Assembly: GCA_937125225.1 (NCBI GenBank)
Contig: CAKZLE010000026.1
Span: 1-64,000 of the forward strand
Reading direction: 5' to 3'
DNA from: an uncultured Spirochaetia bacterium
Lineage (GTDB): Bacteria > Spirochaetota > Spirochaetia > CAKZLE01
DNA: 64,000 nucleotides
Shown here: piece after piece, positions 7,593 to 17,152 of the stretch
Position numbering within the stretch: position 1 is the first letter of the stretch
How the letters are laid out: the number at the start of each line of letters is the position of its first letter
Notes under the pieces: generated by a model
Told to the model about the DNA's origin: nothing
The model's database searches: none
The model's input: the letters and a program-made list of their open reading frames with translations, nothing else
Translations under genes and position numbers: made by a program

Positions 7593-10217
7593 TCAGTTTA
7601 TACTTATATTATCGATAAAGAGTTCTTCTCCTGCACTGAGAGTTCCGGTCATGAAGACGAGTCTCCCTGTTTTGATATTTGGGCCATGATAGGTAAATGG
7701 TATGATTTTATGATTCCATATGGGGGAAGGAATAATTTTCTTTTTTACTACATTTTCATTGGTCATGCAATCGAAAAGACTAATCTGTACATATTGGTTC
7801 TCCAATAGCGGTTGTGCACTCTTTATATCAAAAGAGATGTCTAGTTCCTCTCCATCTACTAGGTATAAAGAATCATAGAGAAATGTGACCGCCTCCCAAG
7901 GGTGATTTCCTCCTTCGAGTATTTTAGCATAACCAAGGTGATTACCATCTTCTTCGATGATCGTTGAAAAGACTTTTTCGGGATCATATTCTAGATTCCA
8001 CATACTGAGGTCGCTGATCTCAAAAGCACCATTTCGTATCTTTCCTAAATAGCTCTCTGGATCATAGGTTTCCATAAAATTAGCTAAATGATTAGAAACC
8101 TCTGATGGTCTTTTATTTGCAAAATCATATAAGATATCTAATTGTTCAAGCCAAGGGGTTTTTATTTCTTCCATTGTATCTTTTTGAAAGTTTTCAATGG
8201 TCCAACGGTTTAAATGGTTTTCGATTTCAGACTCTATTGCTTCCCTGTGAAAATCTATTCTGTCAACGATTGTTTCGGTTGATAATTCATTAGTAAGTAA
8301 TGATGCATATCTATCAGTGAACTGCTGAAAGAACTCCTCATTGACTATCAAAGACCTGAAGAGGGTGCTGACAATATCTGCGTTATAACTATGCATTAGA
8401 TAATCGAGCATATCAAAGCTAACAATACCATGTGGGTTTCGTTCATTCTGTTCATAATGCTGAGTATGATATTCGACAGTATCGAATCCTTCATCAGTAT
8501 CAAAGAGTATAAATCGCCACCTACCTGATTCTGTTCTCGGTCGATACATCTTCACATTACTCCAAGGCCAATCGGTATTATTAGCGAACATTTCAATGAT
8601 AACATAATCGATGAAGTTCTCTATATCTATGAATTCTTTATACATTTTATAGATTTCTCCATCTGAAGAATCAGAGAATTCAATGAAATCTATTAGCTTA
8701 TCAATAGCCTCAAAGTCTCCTTCTTTTGCTTCCATACCAACTCTATATGATCCTTCGATAAGATCAATCTCATTAAGATCAACACCTTTATGATCTGTAA
8801 TATAATATTCATTGATCTTCTCTCGGATATTGTAGATTCCCCAATAAATGCCATTTATAAAAACCTTGGAATGGCGAATATCTTGTTTATCTATATTGAG
8901 ATTAGAGGCGAGATCTGTTATTAGTGCATCTCTAATGAGAGTTCTTTCATTATCCCCTCCAGAATTTCTTAATACGATAGAGTATAGTGATTGGATTTCT
9001 GCTGCTGTCCCTTTAAAAAATTCATTGGGGATCCTCTGTAGTGATCCTGGTTCTTTGGCGTAGATTGCAAGAGATTTATGATATCTCCATCTGGAGGTAG
9101 CTCCATATATCCTCATCAAATAAGTGTCATCAATTATAGGTTGTTTGGATTGATTATCAGGAAAGTATTCGAATGAGACCTCCCGAAGGTTATTGGTTAG
9201 GAAGTTCGCAACATCACCATCTCCTCTAGTATAAATTCCCATAGTTGGATCCCAGAGATTCATGGGGTCTGTGGAAAGGGATATCACGGGAAGATCAGAT
9301 TGTTCTTGGATGAGGTAACTCCTCTTACTTATAGGGCTACACGCTCCACTTGGAGTATAGACTCGTGCTTTCACTACTGAAGTCGAATTTATAGGAATAG
9401 GTTCTTCGTAGAGTGTTCCGCTTAATCGAGTGGGATACTCCCATTCGTCTGGATTGATCATTTTAAAGACTTCTTGATCTATACCATCATTGATGGTATA
9501 GCGGATCTCATACCCTGAGGGGAGAGAATCCATATTAAAGCTTAATGAGAGTTCATCATAGAATCCTGAACTATGATCGAATATAGGACTATCAATGATT
9601 GTGTCGTTATCAAGTCCAGGGGTAGGTGTGTAATCTTTGATCAGAGTCTGTTTGCATCTAGAATATCTTTTTAATGAAAAATCATGTTCTTGCGGCTTTG
9701 AGATATCAGGACTTTCCTGAGTCTTATAGAGAAATGAATCTGAAAGATTTAGTTCATCATGCACTAATTCTATTTCCATGATATTTTCAGGAGAATCATA
9801 AATCAGGTGAATTATAGGAGTTTGAGAGTCTGTATGCTCTTTTGTAAAAACCAATAAGAGGAATTCACCCGGTTCTATTAATACCTCGGGGAAGGACGTG
9901 AACTTCTTTGTTACCCCGTCGGTATCAGTGATTGCTATATGATACCCTTCAAGACTTGCTCTTGATTCTGAGGTATTCTTCAACTCAATCCATGCTGGGA
10001 AGGTCTTGTTTTCAAATTCAAAATCACTAATATTTGTCTTACAGAATTCATTGATGATAACAGGAGAAGATTTAATATTCTCAAACTGCTTCTGACGTTC
10101 TATGATGACCTTCTCACAGGGATGAACAGATATTGATTGTTGAATTGGAGGAGTGCTACATGTTGAGAGTAATATTACCAATAAGAGTATTGGGAGAGGA
10201 TAATATTTCTTACTCAT
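7593..10217 (-). CDS. CotH-kinase lipoprotein with lamin-tail domain
   Basis: About 874 aa from the ATG at 10217 (AAGGA 7 nt upstream). A lipoprotein signal ends in the lipobox LLSTC. An N-terminal lamin-tail-like domain (VIINEF...FPAWIELKN...LEGYHIAI) is followed by a chitobiase C-terminal-like strand set (GFYDELSLSF...YEIRYTINDG). The CotH kinase core has LRNSGGDNERTLIRDAL, GIYWGIYNIREKI, NNTDWPWSNVKMYR and RFILFDTDEGF. The C-terminus looks like a carbohydrate-binding jelly roll. CotH proteins are atypical Fam20-like kinases that phosphorylate secreted proteins; a lipid-anchored form would work at the surface. The gene is more AT-rich than its downstream neighbour. Its partner is probably the giant secreted protein. 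Confidence 0.85.
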   Translation of the reverse strand: MSKKYYPLPILLLVILLSTCSTPPIQQSISVHPCEKVIIERQKQFENIKSSPVIINEFCKTNISDFEFENKTFPAWIELKNTSESRASLEGYHIAITDTDGVTKKFTSFPEVLIEPGEFLLLVFTKEHTDSQTPIIHLIYDSPENIMEIELVHDELNLSDSFLYKTQESPDISKPQEHDFSLKRYSRCKQTLIKDYTPTPGLDNDTIIDSPIFDHSSGFYDELSLSFNMDSLPSGYEIRYTINDGIDQEVFKMINPDEWEYPTRLSGTLYEEPIPINSTSVVKARVYTPSGACSPISKRSYLIQEQSDLPVISLSTDPMNLWDPTMGIYTRGDGDVANFLTNNLREVSFEYFPDNQSKQPIIDDTYLMRIYGATSRWRYHKSLAIYAKEPGSLQRIPNEFFKGTAAEIQSLYSIVLRNSGGDNERTLIRDALITDLASNLNIDKQDIRHSKVFINGIYWGIYNIREKINEYYITDHKGVDLNEIDLIEGSYRVGMEAKEGDFEAIDKLIDFIEFSDSSDGEIYKMYKEFIDIENFIDYVIIEMFANNTDWPWSNVKMYRPRTESGRWRFILFDTDEGFDTVEYHTQHYEQNERNPHGIVSFDMLDYLMHSYNADIVSTLFRSLIVNEEFFQQFTDRYASLLTNELSTETIVDRIDFHREAIESEIENHLNRWTIENFQKDTMEEIKTPWLEQLDILYDFANKRPSEVSNHLANFMETYDPESYLGKIRNGAFEISDLSMWNLEYDPEKVFSTIIEEDGNHLGYAKILEGGNHPWEAVTFLYDSLYLVDGEELDISFDIKSAQPLLENQYVQISLFDCMTNENVVKKKIIPSPIWNHKIIPFTYHGPNIKTGRLVFMTGTLSAGEELFIDNISIN

Positions 10218-10477
10218 AGATTGATCCTTCTTTTTGATAACTAACAGATAAAGAGTGCTGCACACTACTAGATTAGTTTACTTGTTATAGTATTATCAAA
10301 ATTCAGCAATAACAAGAGTTTTATCATTAAAAGGATAAGTGAAGAAATATCAGTTTGATTAAAGATTCTTCCCTAGAATATGCTATTGACGGAGAGAACC
10401 AGAAGGTAGTAGATCGCACTGTTGAAATTATAGCCTCTTTTCGATACAAAGGAGGTAATAATCGTAAAGGAAGGAAT

Positions 10478-11350
10478 ATGCGATATTTCATCGGAATAAT
10501 GATCGGCCTATCGGTCGGTATCATATATGCTGCCTCAGCACTGGCACAAAAATATACTGTATTGAAGGCAGATCACTCCAAACCTCTCATGAAACAGCTT
10601 ATAAAGAGTCCTCTTTGGTTGATGAGTGTCGTTGTATCAGGAGCCTTTATATTAGTCCTGATGGTAGTGGGGCAGTCTTTTATCGGGCCTACTCTCATCC
10701 CTGGACTCTCAGCGATAGGAATGATCATCATCCCGATCGGAGCTACGAGATTCATCGGTGAGAAGAATGGGCTTAAGGAGTATCTTGGGATTGGGGTAAT
10801 CATCATTGGTGTCTTTCTTCTAAGTATCTCTAAGTTGTCTATTGATACCTCTCTTGTTCCCTGGATGGAACCTGCCTTCTTCTCAAAGACCTTGTGGTAC
10901 TTCGGAGGTCTTAGTTGCGTTGCTGTTCTGGCACTGATCTTAGGATTGACTCAGAAGAGACGGCCTTTTCTCAGGGCTATCCTCTTCAGCCTCTCAGGTG
11001 GTTTCCTCTATGGATTGAGTAACATCCTACTCGCTCCTATGACCTACCATGCCTCAGTCTTTACACAATATGGTATTGAACAGGTCAATCTTCCCTATCT
11101 CATCATAAGTTCGGTATATCTTCTCCTCATCAATGCATATGCCGTTTCTATCACACAGAAGGCCTATGCCTTAGGTCATGTATCTATCCTCATCCCTATA
11201 CAACAGATCCCGATCCAGATCGTCCCGATCATATCACATTTCTGGTTCTTTCAAGGGGTATTTCCATCAACCTTCTCTCGAGTCAGTGTCCCCATAGCCG
11301 TGCTATTGATCTTGATTGGCGCAGCAGCTTTAGGTAACAAGAGTGAGTGA
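10478..11350 (+). CDS. DMT (EamA-like) membrane transporter
   Basis: About 290 aa with roughly ten hydrophobic helices in two similar halves, as in the drug/metabolite transporter superfamily (MIGLSVGIIYAASALAQ, MIIIPIGATRF, SLSGGFLYGLSNILL, LIPIQQIPIQIVPII). I chose the ATG at 10478 over an in-frame codon at 10355 because GGAAGG lies just ahead of it and hydrophobic sequence starts at once. The substrate is unknown. The stop codon coincides with the left end of an IS3-like remnant, so the last few residues could have been altered by that insertion. Confidence 0.8.
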   Translation: MRYFIGIMIGLSVGIIYAASALAQKYTVLKADHSKPLMKQLIKSPLWLMSVVVSGAFILVLMVVGQSFIGPTLIPGLSAIGMIIIPIGATRFIGEKNGLKEYLGIGVIIIGVFLLSISKLSIDTSLVPWMEPAFFSKTLWYFGGLSCVAVLALILGLTQKRRPFLRAILFSLSGGFLYGLSNILLAPMTYHASVFTQYGIEQVNLPYLIISSVYLLLINAYAVSITQKAYALGHVSILIPIQQIPIQIVPIISHFWFFQGVFPSTFSRVSVPIAVLLILIGAAALGNKSE

Positions 11351-11780
11351 CCTACTCCCGAAGACTAGGGCCACTGTGTAGATTAGATCTCAGCTGAAAT
11401 ATAGCATGGAGGTTGAGATGAAAAGACGATTTAGTGAAGAACAGATTGTAAAGATCCTAAGACAACAGGGACTGCATCTGAAAGGACGTAAGAGAAGAAA
11501 GAAGATAGCTACAGAGTAACGAGTACTGATAGAATTACCAGATGTATCAGGGTCCTTGTGGGCCATGGATTTTATCAGTTATTCGGTAGCGTTCAATCGC
11601 AAGCTGAAAGTATTGACGGTCATCGATCCGGTGACTCATGTATTTCCGGTGATCTATCCTGCCTATTCGATAACAGGAAGTGATGTTGCTGAGATTCTAC
11701 AAAGGACTTGTGAAGAAGTCGGGTATCCAACTTATATTCCATGTGATAATGGACCTGAATCTAGAGGGCAGCATGCTCTT
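11348..11780 (+). pseudogene. IS3-family element, internally deleted remnant
   Basis: The left end TGACCTACTCCCGAAGAC looks like an IS3-family terminal repeat. A 33-codon reading frame from 11418 begins MKRRFSEEQIVKILRQQ, the typical OrfA start, then jumps to GRKRRKKIATE and a TAA at 11517. The same frame continues VLIELPDVSGSLWAMDF...VLTVIDPVTHVFPVIY...IPCDNGPES, which is the OrfB DDE integrase core up to its second Asp. The rest of OrfA, the OrfB front, the last catalytic Glu and the right end are missing. It is dead by a deletion, a stop and a truncation. Confidence 0.85.
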
Positions 11781-11784
11781 CCCA

Positions 11785-12369
11785 TCAACCTCTGTTGAAT
11801 TCCCAGGCTGTCCGTAATATGGAAAGTACCTCCTCATCTATCTGCTCTACAGCTCCTATTCTGATACGGTGTCGGAACTTTGGGTTACTCGTCTTAAAAG
11901 GTGTCAATCCCTCATGTCCTGAGTACTCCTCAGGTAGTACGAGTTCGAGGTCCACATAGGAGTTCGTCCTCGGAGCGATGATCGCGAATTGTGATCTAGA
12001 ACGGAGACTAGAGTAGGTCTTGCAGATGATAAGCTCAATATCCTCTCCCATCTTCAACCCCTCAGAGATGAGTCTTTCATATATAGGACGTAGATGAGCC
12101 TTCTTCCCTGTATAGAGTTCCTCTACGAACTTTGGCTCTCGTAGTCCCACGTGAAGTCTTTCAGGGTCCAGAACACCCCAAGCTACCAACTGTGCATAGC
12201 CATGAGTCAAACCATATGAAGATTTCATATAGTCTGTGAGCGCTTTGAATTTGGTGATCTCACTGTCTTGTGCGAGTCTGACCCAACTAGCAAAATCTTT
12301 GCCGGTCTTCTTGAGTATATTCCCTATCATGATCTGGAATGTCTCTTGGGGAGATACAGGTGCGGGCAT
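11785..12369 (-). CDS. DUF4287 / DUF5655 domain protein
   Basis: A 194-aa cytosolic protein. The first half (SPQETFQIMIGNILKKTGKDFASWV...KALTDYMKSSYGLTHGYAQLVAW) is a DUF4287 unit. The second half (GKKAHLRPIYERLI...GEDIELIICKTYSSLRSRSQFAIIAP...VDLELVLP) is a DUF5655 unit. The two are commonly found fused, with no settled function. It has a full-length architecture and is transcribed toward the IS remnant; its stop lies a few bases past the recognisable IS sequence. Confidence 0.85.
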   Translation of the reverse strand: MPAPVSPQETFQIMIGNILKKTGKDFASWVRLAQDSEITKFKALTDYMKSSYGLTHGYAQLVAWGVLDPERLHVGLREPKFVEELYTGKKAHLRPIYERLISEGLKMGEDIELIICKTYSSLRSRSQFAIIAPRTNSYVDLELVLPEEYSGHEGLTPFKTSNPKFRHRIRIGAVEQIDEEVLSILRTAWEFNRG

Positions 12370-12600
12370 TTCGTTACTCCTTCTCTAATTAGAACATATG
12401 ACCGGGTAGGATAAAAGTCAAATGATTTCCCGTTTTCCTGTTTTGCCCATGAGAAGCAAGGCTAAGTATCGACTGTATCGATCCTCTTTCAGATCTCAGG
12501 TGGCTTTAAAAAAGAGGAAAGAGTCGTGAGTCTCTATTGATAAGTTCATCTCTTATCGGCATACTTTGAGACCAGTACGATAAATACAAGAGGGAATGAG

Positions 12601-13902
12601 ATGCAGGAAGTGAAGATTGGGATTCTAGGTTTTGGAACGGTAGGGGCAGGAGTTGTGGAAGGTTTTCAGAAGAATGGGGAGCTGATCACACAAAGGACCG
12701 GTATCAGACCTGTGTTAGCTAAGATCGCCGATCTTGATATAGAGAGTGATCGTGGAGTCGTCATAGATCCAGGGATCCTCACTACTGATGCTCTTTCTGT
12801 CATAGATGATCCAGAGATCGATGTCATCGTGGAGTTGATCGGAGGGACGACCCTCGCAAAAGACTTTGTACAAAGAGCTCTAAAGAATGGCAAACAGGTC
12901 ATTACAGCGAACAAGGCCCTGCTTGCAGAATATGGTGAAGAGATCTACCGTTATGCACAGGATCAGGGTGTCGGTATCTACTATGAGGCTGCTGTTGGTG
13001 GAGGGATACCGGTACTGAGGTCCCAGAGAGCCGGACTGATAGGCAATCAGATCGAGAGTATCTATGGTATTCTCAACGGGACCTGTAACTATATACTGAC
13101 ACGTATGGAGCTTGAGAGGCTCCCCTTTGATGAGATCCTCTCAGATGCTCAGAGACTCGGTTATGCCGAGACCCCACCTGATCTTGATATCGATGGGATC
13201 GATACCGCCCATAAGGCGGTGATCCTCGCCTCTATGGCCTATGGGGCTCCAGTCCCTATGGAGGCCTGTAAAACTTCTGGAATAAGAGGTCTTTCCAATC
13301 AGGAGATCGTCAATGCTGAAGATCTTAATTACCGGATCAAATTACTTGCTATCATCAAAGACCATGATGGGGAGATAGAACTTTCAGTAGAGCCTACTCT
13401 CGTTCCTAAAGACCATATGATCGCTTCAGTCAGTGATGCTTTCAATGCGGTCTTTGTCAGGGGAGATATTGTAGATGATACGATGTATTATGGTCGTGGG
13501 GCAGGAAGTCTTCCCACAGGTTCTGCTGTTATTGGTGATATCATGGAGGCAGCTTCTGATCGTTTCAACCATGCGGGAGCCCCAGTCAGTGTGAATATGA
13601 TGCTCCAGAAAGATGCTCTTACATACTCCCCCTCACATAAGATCGTAAAACGATATTATCTGCGGATCAGTCTCTTCGACAAGCCTGGCTCCTTGGGCAA
13701 GGTGATGGAGATCATGGGGAACCATCACATCAGTATCGCATCAGTCGTTCAGAATGAACGATTCAAGGGTGGGTATGCTCCAGTCATCATACTGACTCAT
13801 AAGGTCAAGGATTCTAATTTCATAGCAGCACTCAAAGATATCAAAGCTCTAGACGTTTCAGGAGCAGAACCAGTAGCTCTCCGTATCGAGGACTTTGAAT
13901 AG
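12601..13902 (+). CDS. hom: Homoserine dehydrogenase
   Basis: 433 aa, full length for the ACT-containing class. It converts aspartate semialdehyde to homoserine (threonine/methionine branch). The Rossmann motif GFGTVGAGV lies at residues 9-17, NKALLAEYG is the active-site lead, AAVGGGIPVLRS and ILNGTCNYILTRM form the substrate pocket, and DPDLDIDGIDTAHKA-like sequence near 200 carries the catalytic Asp and Lys. A C-terminal ACT domain (residues 350-430, RISLFDKPGSLGKVMEIM) suggests threonine feedback inhibition. It starts at the ATG after GAGGGAATG; the 230-bp leader shows no recognisable riboswitch. Confidence 0.95.
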   Translation: MQEVKIGILGFGTVGAGVVEGFQKNGELITQRTGIRPVLAKIADLDIESDRGVVIDPGILTTDALSVIDDPEIDVIVELIGGTTLAKDFVQRALKNGKQVITANKALLAEYGEEIYRYAQDQGVGIYYEAAVGGGIPVLRSQRAGLIGNQIESIYGILNGTCNYILTRMELERLPFDEILSDAQRLGYAETPPDLDIDGIDTAHKAVILASMAYGAPVPMEACKTSGIRGLSNQEIVNAEDLNYRIKLLAIIKDHDGEIELSVEPTLVPKDHMIASVSDAFNAVFVRGDIVDDTMYYGRGAGSLPTGSAVIGDIMEAASDRFNHAGAPVSVNMMLQKDALTYSPSHKIVKRYYLRISLFDKPGSLGKVMEIMGNHHISIASVVQNERFKGGYAPVIILTHKVKDSNFIAALKDIKALDVSGAEPVALRIEDFE

Positions 13903-13943
13903 GTAGGCGGCTAGATATATTACTTGATGAAAGGACTACCTTG

Positions 13944-14315
13944 ATGAAGAAGATCGCTATATATGTTTGTGGGGAGATATCCGAGCGATGTACGGCAAAT
14001 GGTTGTCTACGGGCATTCAATGATAGAGCTGATTCCTTCGAAGTCTATGGACCAGAGGCGACCGGATTGGTCGCCTTTGGTTCCTGTAATGGTTGTGAGC
14101 AAGACCCAGAGGGAGCTTTGTACTCAAAGCTTGAGAAGTTCCTCAAGGCAGAGGTCGATACGATGCACCTTTCGACCTGTATTCGGGGTAGGTGTGACCA
14201 TTATGAAGCCTTCGTCAAGATCTTATCAAAGAATTTCGATGTGATCGGGTATACCCATGGTTCACAAGAGGGTAGAAAAAAATACCATATCGATGAAGAG
14301 AAGATCCTCTCCTGA
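13944..14315 (+). CDS. CGGC-domain protein
   Basis: A 123-aa cysteine-rich cytosolic protein of the CGGC family, a putative metal-binding domain common in anaerobes. Cysteines occur in CGEISERCTANGC near the N-terminus, GSCNGCE near 50 and STCIRGRC near 75. The ATG at 13944 has AAGGA 8 nt upstream, better than the TTG at 13941. It follows hom by 41 bp and may share its transcript, though no metabolic link is known. Confidence 0.85.
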   Translation: MKKIAIYVCGEISERCTANGCLRAFNDRADSFEVYGPEATGLVAFGSCNGCEQDPEGALYSKLEKFLKAEVDTMHLSTCIRGRCDHYEAFVKILSKNFDVIGYTHGSQEGRKKYHIDEEKILS

Positions 14316-14374
14316 ACTTTAGAGTATTCACACGATACACAGGTAGTTCCTCACCCCCAATTACTGAACTCGAA

Positions 14375-17149
14375 TCAGATATTCTCCTTCTCATCTAATA
14401 TGGTTCTTATCTTCTCGAGTAACTTTTGAGTAGAGAAAGGTTTTTGGATGTAATTCAGATCTGAATCGATCACCCCGTGTTCTGAGATGATATCAAAAGA
14501 GTAGCCAGACATATAGAGGACTTTGATCGAAGAGTCTAGTAGACTCAATCGGCGATATAACTCTTTACCATCGATTCCTCCCATGATGATATCTGTCAGA
14601 AGAAGATCGAATGCCTGGGGTGAGCTCTTATAGAGTGCTAGGGCCTCCTCTCCGCTTGAGGTAGAGGATACTTTATAGCCCTGTTCTGTAAGTAGATTTA
14701 CCACAAGATTCGATACATAGATGTTATCCTCTGCCAATAATACCTGTTCCGTACCTTGAACCAATGTGGTTTGAGAATCGTCCTCTATGGGGGAGGATTC
14801 AAGGGGCTGTAGGGCTAGAGGAAAGTATATCTTGAAGGTGGTGCCTGTATCTTTCTCACTATAGACCCAGATGTTACCCCCGTGTTGTTTTACGATACCA
14901 TAGACGGTAGCAAGCCCCAATCCTGTACCCTTGCTACGGTCCTTAGTTGTATAGAAAGGTTCAAAGATATGACTGATCTCCTCTTTATCCATCCCAATAC
15001 CGTTGTCGCTGATCATGAGAACTGAATAGAGACCAGAGAGCACCCCTGTATGGCTGTTTGTATAATGCTCATCAAGGAATATCGAATCTGTCTCTATAGT
15101 GATCGTCCCCCCCTCGAGCAGGGCATCTTGAGCATTGACTACAAGGTTCATGATGATCTGTTCAATCTTTCCCTTATCTCCATTGATCATTGGAAGATCT
15201 TCTGCTTCGAGCAGTTTTAGTTCGATATTCTCCCTTAAGGTACTCGTGAGTAGAGGCTTAAACCCCTTGATGAGAGAGTTCAGATCTATCGATGAGAATT
15301 GAAGAGTCTGTTTTCTGCTGAAATCAAGGAGTTGCCCGACTAAAGACTTTGCACGAGTCCCCGCATCCAGGATAGCACGTGAATACTCTTTTTCGCTCCC
15401 CTCGGTGAACTGATTCTCAAGGATCTCGCTATAACCTATGATGGGGGTCAGAAGATTATTGAGATCATGGGCGACCCCACCAGCTAATCGCCCGATCGAT
15501 TCCAATTTCTGAGATTGATGGTATTGGGTCTCAAGACTGTCATGTTCGATCCTATGTTTATGATTCTCTAGTCTCTCATAGAGTAGGGGGGTCGTCTGCC
15601 TTGCACAATATGAGAGTAGTGCTAATTCATCATCACAGAAGATCCCGTTCCCCTTTGATATGGCTATGAAACCAATATAGGTCTCATTGTAGATGAGTGG
15701 ACAACATAAGGCCCTGCTGCAGGTAATATGCTCAAAGGGTAGTTCGATCGGACTGGTGAGGAGATAGGTCTCTTCCCTATTAGGAGAGATATTCCACGTC
15801 GCTTGAAACTCGTTCAAGTCCTGCTCGAAATCTGAGATGGTAATAGTACCACCCTCCCTTGTACCGATAGCAGTATGACTCTTATCATCTTCAAGCGTGT
15901 AGCTGAATATCCCGAGGGATCCATCGATAGTATTCATAAGGGTCTTTAACAGGGGGGAATAGGAATGAAGGGTTTTCATCTCCAGAAAGGCTGTAGCTAT
16001 CTCATTGCTACAGGTCATCTGCTTCTGATGCCTCTCTCTGTCATACTCTGCTAATTCGAGTTCAGTTATATCACGAACCGTTCCTATAAAGCAGGAGGTT
16101 CCATTGATCAAGATCGAGGAGGAGGTGATCTCTACAGGGTAGGTGTGCCCCTCCCTTGAGATGAAGGATGATTGGAAGGACTCGGGCTCATCGGTCATTG
16201 ACTCCATTGAGAAGGTGTAGCCATCATTGAGTAGGTCTGAGACAGCCATGTTAAGCAACTCCTCCTTAGCATACCCAGTCTGTTTGACGAGTTGGTCATT
16301 CACACGGGTCAGCTTTCCCTCTTTGGAGCAGATATAGATAGCATTCACGGCCTTTTCAAATAGGATCCGAAAGTATCGCTCACTCTCCTGAAGAGCAAGT
16401 TCGACTGCTTCTCGTTCTAGAATCTCCTCCTCTTTAGCCATCAGAGCGGCATTTGTCGTGATACTCATGGTATTGATCGATGATACAAGGGTATCTATCT
16501 CCCCCATCTTCTGTTTCTCATAGGGGATTATCTGAGTGATATCATCGTTGATGATCTTCTGTGCATCCTCAACGAGTCGTTCTAGCGGTCCGATCGTATG
16601 TTTTAATACATTGAGAATATTTATCGTGATGATAAGGAATATCAATATCATCTCTATGATGATGATCCGATTAAGGTCTCTTGTCTTTTGTCTGACTTGA
16701 GATGATATCTGTTCTGTCTGAAGTTGGATCTTGGTGATCATATCTCTAGATCCAAGTCTTACTTGGGAAGGTAGACGTTGTATGTACTGTTGAGTAAGTG
16801 CTTCACTGAATTCTTTCAAACGAGTCTCTTGGAAGAATTCCATCCTCTTGCCCTGTTCAGAGAGAAGAGGGACTAGCACGTTCGCAATCTGAGGATAGAC
16901 CTCTGCCTGCCTGTGGATCTCACGATAGAGATAATCCCATTGCTCTTTGACTCGTAGTGATGGTTGGTCTAGGTACTCATCAGTGATCATCATAAAATCA
17001 GTGATAGTGATCAATAGGTTTTCCATATCCTGTTTCTCATCTAGCAATGTTGAGAGATCGATGAAGTTGATGATACTGAACGTAGAGAAGACCACGATCA
17101 GAAGGATTATACTCCAGAGAACTTGACGTAACTTACCTTGTATGGTCAC
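14375..17149 (-). CDS. Hybrid sensor histidine kinase / response regulator (TM-HAMP-PAS-GAF-HK-REC)
   Basis: 924 aa. One membrane helix (11-30), a helical extracytoplasmic segment (31-160), a second helix (161-183), a HAMP-like linker to about 240, a PAS domain (260-365, ILFEKAVNAIYICSKEGKLTRVN), a GAF-like domain (390-540), HisKA with the phospho-His in LAGGVAHDLNNLLTP, an HATPase with NLVVNAQDALL, DNGIGMD and GLGLATVYG, and a C-terminal receiver with acceptor Asp in LLLTDIIMGG and MSGYS. It is encoded 3 nt after a periplasmic-binding-protein gene, so the extracytoplasmic part probably reads that protein. No cognate output regulator is adjacent. Confidence 0.92.
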   Translation of the reverse strand: MTIQGKLRQVLWSIILLIVVFSTFSIINFIDLSTLLDEKQDMENLLITITDFMMITDEYLDQPSLRVKEQWDYLYREIHRQAEVYPQIANVLVPLLSEQGKRMEFFQETRLKEFSEALTQQYIQRLPSQVRLGSRDMITKIQLQTEQISSQVRQKTRDLNRIIIIEMILIFLIITINILNVLKHTIGPLERLVEDAQKIINDDITQIIPYEKQKMGEIDTLVSSINTMSITTNAALMAKEEEILEREAVELALQESERYFRILFEKAVNAIYICSKEGKLTRVNDQLVKQTGYAKEELLNMAVSDLLNDGYTFSMESMTDEPESFQSSFISREGHTYPVEITSSSILINGTSCFIGTVRDITELELAEYDRERHQKQMTCSNEIATAFLEMKTLHSYSPLLKTLMNTIDGSLGIFSYTLEDDKSHTAIGTREGGTITISDFEQDLNEFQATWNISPNREETYLLTSPIELPFEHITCSRALCCPLIYNETYIGFIAISKGNGIFCDDELALLSYCARQTTPLLYERLENHKHRIEHDSLETQYHQSQKLESIGRLAGGVAHDLNNLLTPIIGYSEILENQFTEGSEKEYSRAILDAGTRAKSLVGQLLDFSRKQTLQFSSIDLNSLIKGFKPLLTSTLRENIELKLLEAEDLPMINGDKGKIEQIIMNLVVNAQDALLEGGTITIETDSIFLDEHYTNSHTGVLSGLYSVLMISDNGIGMDKEEISHIFEPFYTTKDRSKGTGLGLATVYGIVKQHGGNIWVYSEKDTGTTFKIYFPLALQPLESSPIEDDSQTTLVQGTEQVLLAEDNIYVSNLVVNLLTEQGYKVSSTSSGEEALALYKSSPQAFDLLLTDIIMGGIDGKELYRRLSLLDSSIKVLYMSGYSFDIISEHGVIDSDLNYIQKPFSTQKLLEKIRTILDEKENI

Positions 17150-17152
17150 GGA

